A DNA stretch of 64,000 nt. Source: Schistosoma mansoni. Lineage: Eukaryota > Platyhelminthes > Trematoda > Strigeidida > Schistosomatidae. Position 1 is the stretch's first letter, and every line of letters begins with the position of its first letter. Location: contig NC_031496.1 in NCBI RefSeq assembly GCF_000237925.1, positions 8,905,711-8,969,710 on the forward strand, read 5' to 3'. The position numbers were made by a program, and so were the translations under genes. This document shows positions 22,987 through 35,199 of the stretch, in pieces. The notes under the pieces are model-generated. The model saw only the letters and a list, made by a program, of their open reading frames with translations, was not told the DNA's origin and searched no databases.

Positions 22987-23943
22987 ATGCAAGCCTGGAA
23001 TTTAGAACGTATACCATTGCCGAACTTTTCTACATATGTAGTTTATACAACAGTATCGTTACTAGGATCTGTATTACATGTATTCTTTCAGATGACTAAA
23101 GATGCTAAACCTGAAGGAACAGGAAATTCTACCTCACTAAACTACCCAACAATGGCATTAACTTGCTGTCTGGAGGACAGTTGGTGTTTTTGGAGCCTTA
23201 TAAACTCTGGATATTGTTTGCTGATGTACGCTGCAAGGGAACTGCAAAATTTGTTTTTCGGTCAACTTCGAAGCGCTGAAGACTCACATATCAGGGAAAA
23301 TTTCTCTAGTTTTATTTTCTATAAGGTGGTTTTCATTTATGGTATTCTGCACGTAGAAGTTCTTCATGAACTCCTTCTTTGGGCAACTTGGTTTACCATA
23401 CTTGGCTTTCTGCGTCTTCTTACTGGTCTTATCAGGGATCGTTCCCAGTACACTCTTCGTTGTTCTGATTTCTCTCTTACCTATCAAGCCCGAATATTTT
23501 TACTATGCTGTTTACTCCTGCTTTTCAGCAACGTTCTTATGATTATCTCAATCATCGTGGGTGCTAAGCATTCTCTCAATACTATGTTCTTTATGCTTGC
23601 AGAGGTATTCCAACTTTTGATTGTCACTGTGCATGTTATCACGTGGTATGTAGTTTATCTATATTGCGAAGTCGCCTCGCGTCTTAATGATGACGATAAA
23701 GTGTACCATCGCTTTGTGCTTCTTTATTACACGGAGTTTGTTTTCGATACAATTGCTGATTTTGGCGATGTATTCCATAACCTCCATATGTTATTTTGGA
23801 ATAAACTTCAAATAAATATGTCGAGCATCATTGTTGCCTTGCACCTTCAACATTTATACTACAAAGTTTCTAAACGTTTTGTGCATCACAAACGCTATAA
23901 GAATGTACTAAAAAAATTGGATACTCGGATTGTTTATTCCAAA
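22987..23943 (+). CDS. AMFR: AMFR-like exon 1, membrane domain
   Basis: 319 residues. It begins MQAWNLERIPLPNFSTY (human MPLLFLERFPWPSLRTY). Hydrophobic segments lie at about residues 15-36, 64-84, 106-122, 127-147, 168-192, 198-222 and 275-292, in line with the multispanning human protein. LLYYTEFVFDTI and HNLHMLFWNKLQINMSS match human VYYTDFVMELT and HIHMLLFGNIWLSMAS. It ends at a GTAAGT donor at 23944, phase 0. The whole membrane domain in a single exon is unusual for vertebrate AMFR. Confidence 0.93.
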
Positions 23944-26900
23944 GTAAGTATTCAGTTTTGTATTTCTAAACATTTTTTGATCAATGTAAGTCAAGCACTG
24001 TAACCTATCAACCTCTGTATTGAATTTGTTGTCGTTAGGATGTTCAAATCTAATTTTTCTAGTCCCAGTATGGTGATATCTCAAATAGTCTCAAATAGCT
24101 ATCAGTTGGTGTTGTAACTACTTGACAGTCAAATATCACCTCAATCTTCGCTTTACTTAGCAGTATATGGTTTCGTAAGCTTTCGAAGTAAATGTGACTT
24201 GTAAATGTGTCTACAGAGATGACATTTCACATCAACCTTTATAATTGACTCTGGGAAGCCCTGTTTGAAGATGATAAGATATGCTGCATGTTTTGTGACT
24301 TCAAAATTTATGATCTTTACTCAAACTGTATCAAATAAATACTTGTTTTATTTGAGTGGTTTACGCACATGAATTTGGTGACTATAAAACCGTCATTTTT
24401 ATTGTTCATAAAATTATCAGTTCTCAGGTATGTATTTGTATCGAACGAGTCTATGATCAACCTTACTAGTAGGTTTCTGGATAATCATAGTAACGTTAGC
24501 GTATTTGACAGTTATGTTATTTCCGTTTCCTACCTTAAGATTCTGGTTTTTTCCAAAGTTTCCCTCGAATAACGAGTGTTGTATTAATACATAATTTCCA
24601 CTATACGACTTTGTCCGTTTCTTGTGTCTTCTTTTCTCAGTTTTCATATCTTCATTTCCACTCATTTGATTTTTGTACTGTTAATCTCTTTGCAGTTAAT
24701 TGTTAGTCAGTCATAATCTAAAACCTGACGCTAATATTCCGTGGCCACACTACGGTAGCATGACGAGATGAGGCTAAAAAGGTGATTATAAGACGAATCG
24801 TAATAACGCAGTAGCAATGATAATGAGATAGATTGGATTTTGAAGGCATAGTATGAGAATATTTTAGGTGTCGATGCCAAGGTCGGACTTGATAGTTTCA
24901 AATAGATTGAACATTGGGTGGAAATTTGATAAAAAATGTATTTTTTGTTATAATCCACTTCCTTACTCTGAAAAAGTGGCTTACATTAAGTCACGGAAAG
25001 TCAGAAATACGATTTCTCTACTCATTGGGATATAAAAAACATATATTTATTACATAGCATGAAACGATAGTATGGTCAGGTCCTGAATTTTTTATCGCAT
25101 TGTTTATGTGAAGTAATCAGTGTAAGCTACCGTTGTTAACAAGTTAGGTTAGAGTTACGAATCGGATTTTGTATTTTATCGTCAAATCACATTTTTCATG
25201 TATTGCATCGTAAGTTTGAGCACAAATATGTACTTCATATTTTGTTTACTTATTTATTTCAATACAAATATTGGTACAAAGAGGCACCAGATATATATGC
25301 GTCACACATCTCATTTGATTTATGTGAGGGTTGTTATACTGCCCGGGTGCCCAAACCGAAACAGGTGGTTTTCTTAGGGGGCCACACCCAGAACCTTTGA
25401 CCTAAAGATCTGATCCACAAGGCAGTGGAGCATCACAAGGGAATGCGGTCCCATGGTAGCCGGTGGCCTACAATTGATTCATACTCCATTTGTTCCCTCA
25501 GGATACTGGAGCCAGCCCATGTGCACCATTTGTTTGGGATGAGGGTTTTCCAACTCCCGTAGGTGGACTTTCCATGTCCACCAACCCGGTTAAAGCTCCA
25601 GACATTCGCCTTTCGTCCTCCCAACTTCGTGAAGAACACCATCGCCGTGAGAAGGCAGTGGATAGGACTTCCCTGACAGAGGCTATATACGCGTGGCCAT
25701 ATGAGAGCAGTTCGAGAGCGGACTCTCCCCACTCTCGGCCGTATCAGGGCATTTGGGGTTACTTCATAGCGAGTTCTCTGCTTCATTTCTGGGTTGTGCA
25801 TACAATTATTCTGGGATATTTTGACTTACCAGAAGAAATAAAACAAGGCAACTCGTACTACTGTTTTTCATTATTTCTTTAGATTTTCTGCATTTATCAC
25901 AAGTGTTTTTTATAATGTCGGTCAAAAGAGTAAGTCTTTGAAACTTTCACTCTTGACTTGTCGGTTTACTAGTTTTCTGTAGTTTCATTAGTTTAGCTCG
26001 TTCACTGACGTAGTTTTTCTAGTAGGGATAACCATGGATGTTGAGTTCTTTGAGTTGTCTTGCCTTTTGATAAACATAAGTTGGATTTTAGTTTTGCCCA
26101 GCTTTCTAATCGTTATTTACATCTCTTAATGATCAAATATGGCTACTCAACTGTTCGAATTATTTTCCCTCTCAGTTTTGATTTTCTGCATTATATTTTC
26201 TACTGACCTATTTGCCGCTCGAAATCTGTTATGTGAAACACCAAGTTCCAGCTATTTGTCCCTACGCATCATGGTAAAACACTTAAAAGAAGGCCTGTAG
26301 GTCTGCTACCTTTTTTAGACGTTGTGAAAGGTTGGAGAATAGTTCATATCTCAAACCAGGCTGTCGTACCATGCTTTTACATTATTAGTGGTCCTTCAAT
26401 TTGCATCGGTTAGTGATTAAACCCATTTTTAATTAGAAATATCAACCTCATTAAAATTCATTGTTTATCATTTCGTTATGTTAGTTATTTGACTAATCTT
26501 TTCGACCTTAGCGAACAAATAATACTTTCTGTTTTCACTGCAACTGAAGGAAAATTGTCCTATTTGTTGGGAGAAAATGCGCAAATCTTGTCAACTCCCC
26601 TGTGGACATATTTTTCATACTGCCTGTTTATATCTGTGGATTGAACAAAATAATAACTGTCCTGTATGCAGAAAGTGCTTTGATGATTTAAACGATCTAT
26701 CTCCAAATACAGTAGCAACAAATTTACCTACAACATCTCCCAGTCCCTTTTCTACCAGTGAATCTTCCGAAATATCGAGAGGTCCGAGCGATGAGTCTAG
26801 TTTTCACCCATTATCATCCTCAACCAGTCAGATAGGTTTTTGTTCTGAGAATCAACTTAGTGCAAGAAAATCGTGTGAAACAGATGTTCCGACTACGAAA

Positions 26901-29900
26901 AATTCTGGTTTTCCCGATCGTGAAATAACAGCCGATTCATTACTTCCCACAAATAAGTTCATTTCATCCAACGAATCGTACTTCTCGGCAATGGTTAGTA
27001 TGGACCGTCTGTTGGATGTACACGATCAGTTGATTGCAGAAGATGTTGCCAATGTTCGAACCCGTCCAAAAAATGTATTACCTGCAAAATTCTTAGCTAT
27101 GCTGGAAGCAGAATTAGTTAGTTTTCATTTTATTTTCGCTCATTTTTCGTACTTGTCTACCATTTATATTATTTTTATAAGCGTTTTTATACCCTCATCA
27201 GGACTGCTGATCATTATGTTTGTTCGTCAGATAGTGATGAATTCCAGTGTTTTGTAATGTCGTTCGGTCCTCTATTTTGAGACTATTGTTATACTATTAC
27301 AAATATATTATTTATTGTTATACTGTTTAGAATCACTCTCAGTAGTTTGATTAAATCGTATACAGCTTAACCATATCGATCCTACAGAGGAAGAATTATT
27401 TCTGACCATCGTATGATAAATATATTCCACAGCTGAATCTTTCACATGTTGAATTGCATAACCTTTCAAACAATTTTATTGTGGATGTTAACAATAACTT
27501 ACTGCCGACTTCCCACTGATTATAAAGGTGATTCGTTTTCTCACCAAATGTCAGCACTATTAGAGAAAATATAGAAATTTAAGAATGTTTTGAGACATTA
27601 AATAGGCGCTAAGTGCCATTAGACGAGTTAATAAGCTGTATACTTGAGTATCTTACAGTTAAGAGTACGCTACCAGTGTTAATATACGCGGAATCATCTG
27701 TCAAATCCAGTGAATAATTACAAGATTATGTGTAGCTAGCACTACGTATCTTACCGAGAAAATGACTGTATTGGTGTTAGAGATGCTTCTCTATTTTATG
27801 CTTGTCGCGATTTCTACGTCGTATTTTGTTGTGTAAGTGAGAATGATTGGTCACGTAAAATGTATGGTCTCGTACGAATGCATGTATTGTTAAAGAGGTA
27901 TTTGACTACAACTACTGGAATTATAAACTGAAGGGTTTGTCTGTTTGCTAAATACCTTCCTAAGTTTCACTTGAAATTCGTTGATAGTTATTGCCAAATA
28001 CCGGATTAATTTATCGGGACATCACGACGTTTTGTGACTTGAATTGCATAACATTTGTTTATTCGAGGATACAAGACGTAACACTTGCTGTTGTACACTG
28101 ACGTTTCATAAGAATCTAAATATGTAGAATATCCTCAATCTATGTTTCATGATCATTTAAATGTCTCTGTATGAATCTTGGGAGGACGGTATCAGCCGTA
28201 TGTTAAATGATAACGGTTCATATTCTACTGGAACAATATACCATGATAATAATGTTACATTTCGGAAATTCGAAAACTTCATTTGTCACATACTTATGAT
28301 ATTTATTTTTACCTGCTCTCGACTAATTCAATATGATTGAGTTCAAGCAGAACACCTATTCGTTTTCAAGAACAGTTAACGTTCTAAACAGTTTAATGGT
28401 AAAATGCGATATGACATCTTCGTTACTAATTACCTCGAATGACGTTAATTTAAGGATGTTTCAGCTAATAACAATTCGACTCAATAGCTGTCTGAGGATT
28501 TCTGTGGTGAAATGTTTGTCACATTCATCTGATAACAAATTACATTCAACCTTCTCAACTAATGTAGTTGGAGTTTGATTATATTGTGTGACCGGAAGTC
28601 ATCCTCAGAAATAATCGTCCCATAAATCTTGGGATAATTAATAAAATTATGTGTTTATGTTCATCACGTCTAGTGTTATTGTTACGACTAAATGGCTTTA
28701 TTTAACAGATACTGTATACTTTTAATCCATTTAGCTTCGACATTTCCGCTTACCCGATAATTCGAAGTTAAAGTCATCTAGATGCAAACAACAAGATAGC
28801 TCATTGATTGAACATACTGTTAATTCACATGCCAGGGAATCTACATTGTTAATAAACGATCAGAGTCCACCCATTTCGTCAACTCCCGATACATTATTTT
28901 CAACATTGCATTCTTCACATAGTTCATCAGATTCGTCTCATACAGACGATGAAGACAAGGAATTTCCACCTAAACGTGCTTTACGATTGGTAAGTTTTCC
29001 GCTGTATATTCCAGTTTCGTTGGGGTTGTGGAATGTTCTGCTTTATCCTTAGTGATGTGTTTCTTCCATTTCGTGTTAATTTGTAACTACAACGAGCTTT
29101 GTTCGCTTTCTCATGAACCGCGTCAATCGGACAAAGAGATTAAAAAAGAAAAACAACCGAAACTTTCCTCTCATTGCTAAAAAATTTTGATTCATTAACT
29201 TCTAGTGTGAAAACTACAATGTCTACAGCTTTGAAATTTCTATTGTAATCTATCGTTTTACATTTAGGTATTGCGGACACTAGTAAGCAGAATACGAAAG
29301 GGTTATAAGCCGTGTGTTTAGTAAAACATACAATCAGATGTGTATATTATTTTCGAACAATTGGATATTGATATCACAATCTTCAGGACTTGGCACAGTT
29401 TGCATATGTGTTTTTGAATATGTCAATTGTCTTTTATTTGTTTTTAAATACTAAAGCTACGCACCTCGTTTGTTTGACTATGATGGAGTTACGTTAACAG
29501 TGAATTAAAGATTTGAATATGCATAACCTGGTTCGCTAATAGAAAAACTAGTTGACTGATTCAACAAGTACTTGAGTATAATCCCATTCTATTTGTGAGG
29601 GTTAATAATGCCACCTGGCCCCCCAAAGCAAAGTAGGCGGCGAAGGGTTCGCATCCGGCACTTAGAGGCGAAAATTCGAACGCCCTAAACAGTAAACCAT
29701 GACTCAACTAAATATTCTTTAGTACATAGGCTTATTTCCTTCCTTTAAGATTTCAAAAATGTCTATAAACTGAGTAGTTAGATGACAGACGAATTTCAAG
29801 ACAAGATAACTTTTAGTTTGTATTGACACAATACAACCTTAACATAAAACTGTTTAAGATAACAATGTACGATATAATAAACTTATGATGACTGTCTTTC

Positions 29901-32900
29901 TACACAACAATGAGAAGACCGAGTCGACCTGAAAAGTGTGATGTATTTGCGCTATACATTTTGAACAATCTGGTTACACATATACTTGTCAAGACATTTT
30001 TATATGAAAATTGATAGAGGTCAATTAAATAAAGATTCAAGTAAACAAAATAATAATTGTAAACAAAGGAGATAGAAAAGCTAACATTATATAGAAAGAA
30101 TAGATAATCGTTGCATTACCCTATGTCATTATGGGGAGATTCAAACAAATAATGCGAAAATAAATTAAAGTTAATTATTTATTTGTATCTATTTAAAGGT
30201 TGAAAGTTTAGTGAGTATTTCTCCAGTAAATGATGCCATAGTAAACGTGGTCCGAAATTCGAAATAAACTAGAAGAACTGTTTTCATCATTCTGTTGAAT
30301 GATGGTTTTCAATATGTGTTATAATTTCTCTTATTACGACAGCTTTTTACCGGGACATAGATTAGGTTAAAGCATGTTCCGTGAATGATTGCGTTTGCTC
30401 ACGCTGATAGGCGAATTCTTATCCAGTCAGCGCTAGTCGATAATTGGAGAACACGAGTCCCATGTTTTATCAAGGAAACTGCGATCCATCGGTACGAAGA
30501 TCAGTATAACTAACAAAAATCGATTAGTTTTATCTATTAAAAACCGGATGTAACAAGTTGTAGTGAACATTATTGCACAATTTCATTTGTATAGTTATGG
30601 AATAGTAATCATTATATATTATTATTATTATTTTGGTTGTTTATAGGCTATTAGACGGTTATTGCAGCGTGTCAATCAATCACTTTTGATGTCAGAGAAG
30701 ATGTGTCAATGTCATTGCACTAAATCTTTGTTCACATAAGTCTGAAATTTGCGAGAAAGATAAGTTACCAATTCAACCTACTTCATCGGTGGATAATATA
30801 ATTTGTCAAACTCCAAATACTTCAACACCATTCCATTCATATCCTTCTACTTTTTCTTCATCTTCCGCTCAAATTACGAAACATTATCAAACATCTTCAT
30901 TGATTTGTTGTGATACATCTTGTTCACGTGATGTATTACTGCATAGAAATCAGTCTAGCTCAATTTTAAATTCTCAGACTTATTGTTCAGTCGATGAACA
31001 GGTTAGTATCATTAAGATATTTTTTCTAGTATCATAGTATATGTTAGTGTATTTATTTTAAAATGTTACTAAAATTATAAACAGGGTTGACCTTGACGAC
31101 AACTTGCTAGTTTTTGAAACTAAATTTCATCATCTGTTGTGTGGTATTATATAAAAATAGTTAGTTAACGCAAAACAGAATGGGAATTCGGAGTTTCCTC
31201 AGCTCTAATTGATTGATCCAAGAAAAACATACTTTCTGTAAAGCTTTTAATTAGATTTTTATCCATGTCAGGAAGTAAACCTTTCTTGTACGGTCTCAAA
31301 TATTGATTTAAAATGTTTCGGAGTATTAGCTTGATGCTCTTCAACGATACGCACTATTTGCCTTTCCAGTAACATTAAAGAATGTTCTCTTCAAATTAAG
31401 AACCGACTGAAATCGATATATTCTGACCGTTAGGTCCTTATTTTGCCTACAATATGATGTATTAGTCATGAATTCAGACATGAACTTAACACTTCGATAT
31501 CGGAGATGAGTAGTTGCGTTCATGTTGTGTTTAGTTTTCGAAGAGGATTTTTTCCTAGTTATTACTATTGACATCTAGTGTAAGTTTTCGGGGATTATAT
31601 TAAAAGCAAATCAACTTCCGGAAACGCTCAGTTAAGCAGCCATTATAACAACTTTATTTTGAAATCCAAATAAGTAGTTTAATGTGACTATCGATTCTCA
31701 TTCATCCCTAGATGATGATAATGATCTAGTTTGAGTTCATCGTTGAAATGTTTCTGTCCATTGACTAACAAGAGCTGTACAAGCAAACATTTTTAGTTCG
31801 AAACTATTTGTATCTTTTTCTAATCAAGATGTGTTCATCAATTACAAGTACAAGTTTACTTATTTCGCTTTGTACCACGAGTCTTTTTTGTGACGTTTGG
31901 TGGTACTAACTGGCATTGAAATCTGTAACATAATAATTGTAAACAAAGTACTTTACCTATTTCCATTCACATTCTGCAACCCTCAGACTCAAAGCCGAGT
32001 AGATATGATTGTTAATGTTTTCAATGTAGAAAGTATAGTGACATTATTATCCCAAATTTATTATTTATAACTGGGTTGTTTTTTTCTATTTTTCAGTAGT
32101 TAGTCTGATCAGTTTACTTGTCAGTGATTAATTTGACTTCAAAGTGAAACCATGGTCACGTTGATCCGTCTAGAAAAGTTTGTTGATAACGTGTAATGAC
32201 CTTACGTCCCCAAATGCCCTGGTACGGCCGAGAGTGGGGAGAGTCCGCTCTCGAACTGCTCTCATATGGCCACGCGTATATAGCCTCTGTCGGGAAAGTC
32301 CTACTCACTGCCTTCCCACGGCGATGGTGTTCTTCACGAAATTGAGAGTATGAAAAGCGATTGTCCGGAGCTTTAACCGGGTTGGTGGACATGGAAAGTC
32401 CACCTACGGGAGTTGGAAAACCCTGATTCCAAACCAATGGTGCACATGGTCTGACTCTAGTATCCTGAGGAAACAAATGGCGTATGAATCAATTGTTGGT
32501 CACCGGCTATCATGGGACTGCATCTCCTTACGATGCTCCACTGCCTTGTGGATCAGATCTTTAGGTCAAAGGTTCTGGGTGTGGCCCCCTAAGAAAACCA
32601 CCTGTTTCGGTTTGGGCACTTGGGCAGTATCACAGCCCTCACACAAATCAAATGAGATTTGTGTGGCGCATATGTATTTGGTGCCCCTTTGTACCAATAT
32701 TTATGTGTTCAAATAAATAATAATAAATAATGACCTTACATTTTTCACTTTATCTTCTGGTCACCTTTTATACAAGTGACTTGTTTTTATTCGATAGAGA
32801 AGTATATCCACATAATGTAAAAATTAATTAGATTGTATCTTGCAACTGTAGATAATCTAAAATATTAGGAATTAAAATGTCTTTAGATCTATTACATTTC

Positions 32901-34065
32901 AAGTTGTTGGATATATTGATCCCTATTCACATATTCTTTAAACCGCGTAACCTAATAAAATCAATCAACAAGCAAGTGATTTCGTCTATATAAATTCATT
33001 TTTATATCCTACTACGAATTTAGTTTTAATATTGCTTGTATTCATAATCTAACTGCTAAAACCGGACTACCGTCCTGAAAAATATCAGGGGTTAGTGCAT
33101 CAGGCCTTGCTGCTCGCTATTGCTTTGAATTGCTTATATCCTTTTTAACCTCCCTGAGAGTTGAAGAACTTATATCATTTCGCCATTCAAGTTGCTTGGG
33201 AATAGCGGGTAACTGAAGTGCGATTGAAGGTCATTTGAACTGCTCTCTAAAGTGTTCTGCTAATCACTTCAATATCCTGGATTAAGTGAATAATAGTACC
33301 GTCTTTTTCCAAGATACTTTCACTAACAGCCAGATTTGTAATACTCGTTTCCTTAATATGTCTGAACAGTTGTCTACTGTTATCTACGCTGTTGCCTTTT
33401 CCATCTCTTCGACTTTCGCTGCTCACAATCAATAAGTAGGCTTCTGATCAGCTTACGTTTAAGCCGTTTCTGCATCTAACCGACCACCACGTCAAGGTAG
33501 CAGCAACGGATAATATAACTCATGTAGTTAGGCATTATGTAGTTCTTCCCATATCCTAATTTAGATTATTTAGGCTTCTTCCAACCTAGAGTATTTTTTG
33601 GTGGTGAGTGTCGTCGATCAATCCTTACTGTTAATTTTTATTTGTTAGACTTTTGCATTCTATACTCTGTATTTAAATAGATTGTTCGGTTCTAATTCAA
33701 CATGTTTGCAATGAAGTCACAGAAGATCAGAGTGGGTAGTTAAAACAGGACACCCTCACATAGTATATGTTTCTTTCAAAAGAATAAGTGGTTTTTAGTG
33801 TTTCAAAACATCAGAGTCAAAGTGGAGTGTGTTCTCGCACACCATTTTGCTTTATACTTATTTGAACACTTTATTTACGCCAGAAATTTTTAAATTTTAT
33901 CTCTATTTTCAGTTTCGTGTTGACAGCGAATGTCAATGTAATTTTTCTACAGTACATCCCTTCAAAAGTCATCTCAACAAACAACAGGAAAAGTGTCTGT
34001 CGCGGCGAGGCTACTTAAAACTTCTAACTAGACGTCCCTACTTAAAGAAAACAAAACAAAAATAA
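22987..34065 (+). CDS. AMFR: AMFR/gp78-like ER-membrane RING-H2 E3 ubiquitin ligase, 5 exons
   Basis: The family ubiquitinates misfolded and sterol-regulated proteins at the ER membrane (ERAD). Proposed exons: 22987-23943, 26550-27116, 28735-28989, 30696-31001 (alternative start 30647) and 33913-34065 (TAA 34063-34065), giving about 745 residues against 643 in human AMFR. The start ATG is preceded at once by an in-frame TAA. The first exon matches AMFR through its membrane part (FIFYKVVFIYGILHVEVLHE; human FIFYKFIFIFGVLNVQTVEE). RING-H2 follows, then a Ser/Thr-rich and finally Lys/Arg-rich tail. The CUE domain and clear p97- or Ube2g2-binding segments of human AMFR are not recognisable. All junctions are phase 0. 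A short missing exon before the RING is possible. Confidence 0.88.
24962..25045. repeat. Copy of the satellite-flanking repeat arm
   Basis: AAGTGGCTTACATTAAGTCA, then a GAAAGTCAG...TTCTCTACTCATTGGGATAT-like run, match 43295-43365, the right arm next to the 121-bp satellite, in the same order. It lies in the first AMFR intron. Confidence 0.6.
25240..25759 (-). mobile_element. R520 retroposon, full-length copy
   Basis: 520 bp, flanked by the exact 9-bp duplication TACTTCATA (25231-25239 and 25760-25768). The tail complement is at the left and the family 5' end complement (GGGCATTTGGGG) at the right. It lies antisense in the first AMFR intron. Open frames over it are chance. Confidence 0.92.
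26550..27116 (+). CDS. AMFR: AMFR-like exon 2, RING-H2 finger
   Basis: The acceptor AACTGAAG ends at 26549 and the donor GTTAGT starts at 27117. It encodes ENCPICWEKM, then QLPCGHIFHTACLYLWIEQ and NNCPVCR; human AMFR has CAICWDSM, KLPCGHLFHNSC and SCPTCR. All eight RING-H2 ligands are present. The rest is Ser/Thr/Pro-rich, then MDRLLDVHDQLIAEDVANV. The human AMFR residues between the last helix and the RING (ATPEEL region) have no counterpart here, so a tiny upstream exon may be missed. Confidence 0.9.
28735..28989 (+). CDS. AMFR: AMFR-like exon 3
   Basis: The acceptor ATCCATTTAG ends at 28734 and the donor GTAAGT starts at 28990. It has an open frame in phase 0 on both sides. The text is polar: LRHFRLPDNSKLK, then a Ser-rich acidic part (SHTDDEDKEF) and PPKRALRL. 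No known domain is recognised. It is assigned by phase, splice sites and open frame. Confidence 0.75.
29595..29705 (-). mobile_element. R520 retroposon, decayed fragment
   Basis: TTTGTGAGGGTTAATAATGC, then AAAGCAAAGTAGGCGG, parallel the TTTGTGTGAGGGCTGTGATACTG...GCAGGTGG part of the family with many changes. Confidence 0.5.
30348..30430. repeat. Dispersed intronic repeat, copy B
   Basis: ACATAGATTAGGTTAAAGCA, then TGTTCCGTGAATGAT, match copy A at 1728-1810 at about 70%. Confidence 0.5.
30647..31001 (+). CDS. AMFR: AMFR-like exon 4 with two possible acceptors
   Basis: The strong acceptor TTTATAG (30646) opens a frame AIRRLLQRVNQSLLM that stops at 30737-30739. A weaker acceptor GATGTCAG (30695) starts at 30696 in the same incoming phase, and its frame stays open to the GTTAGT donor at 31002, leading to exon 5. 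Either two C-termini are made, or the longer exon carries one extra base near 30720 (ACTAAATC). The downstream text is Ser/Thr/Cys-rich (SSLICCDTSCSRDVLLHRN). Confidence 0.65.
32206..32727 (+). mobile_element. R520 retroposon, full-length reference copy
   Basis: 522 bp from GTCCCCAAATGCCCTGG to the tail AAATAAATAATAAA. It is flanked by the exact 12-bp duplication TAATGACCTTAC (32194-32205 and 32728-32739). No reading frame is conserved between copies, so the family is non-autonomous. It lies sense-oriented in the last AMFR intron and supplies AATAAA-like motifs there. Confidence 0.93.
33045..33490 (-). mobile_element. RTE-like LINE fragment (linker between endonuclease and reverse transcriptase)
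   Basis: The minus strand reads RQLFRHIKETS, then SILEKDGTIIH and NDLQSHFSYPLFPSN, like the schistosome RTE segment LFxLIRxTS...EKDGxxIxS...EQFNWP before the reverse transcriptase. Stops are present and both ends are lost. Confidence 0.7.
33913..34065 (+). CDS. AMFR: AMFR-like terminal exon
   Basis: The acceptor CTATTTTCAG ends at 33912. In phase 0 it encodes FRVDSECQCNFSTVHPFKSH and a basic tail RRPYLKKTKQK, then TAA. The basic end is reminiscent of, but not alignable to, the C-terminal region of AMFR. It is assigned by phase and acceptor. Confidence 0.65.
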   Translation, partial: FRVDSECQCNFSTVHPFKSHLNKQQEKCLSRRGYLKLLTRRPYLKKTKQK

Positions 34066-35199
34066 CCGGTTCATCACAATGTGACTTCACTTCTTTTTCA
34101 CCACCTGTGTGTTTTTACTTCATAACTTCGCTTCTTTCATTTGTTTTCTCCAGAATTTTGCTTCATCCTACTACCTTGCGACATTAGATCAACTTCTCAG
34201 TACTTTGTTCAAAGTATTGTGATGACCACTTATGCAAATATATTCAGATTAACTCAAGTGTCCTGGTGTCATTCGAGTTGCCATTAACCGAAACTCTGAC
34301 ATATTTTTCATGACTTCCGGCTATCTGTTTTTTTACACATGTACCTATTTAGAGTAATATTTTACTTTCAAATCCTTTTATACATCGCTCTTTCATTGTT
34401 GATCAAACCTTTTTGTATGCTAACTATTTACTTGTTTATTTTTACTTTACTGTTAGCTTTTATACAAAATAATATTTGCTTTGTTCAGTTTAGGTCATTT
34501 CGCTCAATTCATTTATACATGGTAGTCCACATACTTTTTGTACCGTGTGATACTTGACCTGACTCCTTTAGGTTTGACTTATGGCCTAACTTTGTTTAAC
34601 ATTCAATCTGGATCTCGTATAAGGCCGTTATCACATTTTGGTGAGGTGTTGTTCGGTCATGCTGGAAATGTTTCGGTTGCTCTGTCTGCTAATAATCTCT
34701 CAGCCTGACCCGCTAGCGCTGCAGATCATTTGTTTGTATTCTCAGTCAACCTGAGATGTACTTATCCAACTTACAAGAGTATCTGTTTCTCAGCGTGTGC
34801 GAAAAACTGTTATTTGGGAGATATTTTTGTTATTTCACTCGGTAGTCTGGGACCGTCCATTTACTTGAGGACGTGCCTATATCAGTGACTAGGCGAAAGA
34901 TAGTTTATGAGTGAAGAGTGTCATCAGTAGGACTAATTGAAATTGTAAGGGCTATTGGATGTGTTTGTATAATTGTATATCAATCGTGATGACGATTTAC
35001 TTTGAGGCGTTTTCTTCATGGCTATGTAGTCACTGATGGTTTTTTATGGTTTCAGTCCTGTGTCCCACGCTTAGTCGAAACGTGATCTGGTACGGATGCA
35101 TGACCGAAAGCCTTCAGTTAAACAAGTTCACTTAAACAACGTGGTCAGCATCCAATGTCGAACACTTAGAAAGCTATTGATTTTGGGGAATTATTTACA
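34066..35199. other. Intergenic after the AMFR-like gene
   Basis: No coding signal was recognised. The first part should hold the AMFR 3' UTR; I did not find a clear AATAAA close to the stop. The part next to 35200 may belong to the retroelement relic. Confidence 0.5.

Noticed and set aside
25490-25882. 130-residue open frame
   Set aside because: It lies on an R520 retroposon copy (25240-25759). Other copies do not keep the frame, and it has no family resemblance.
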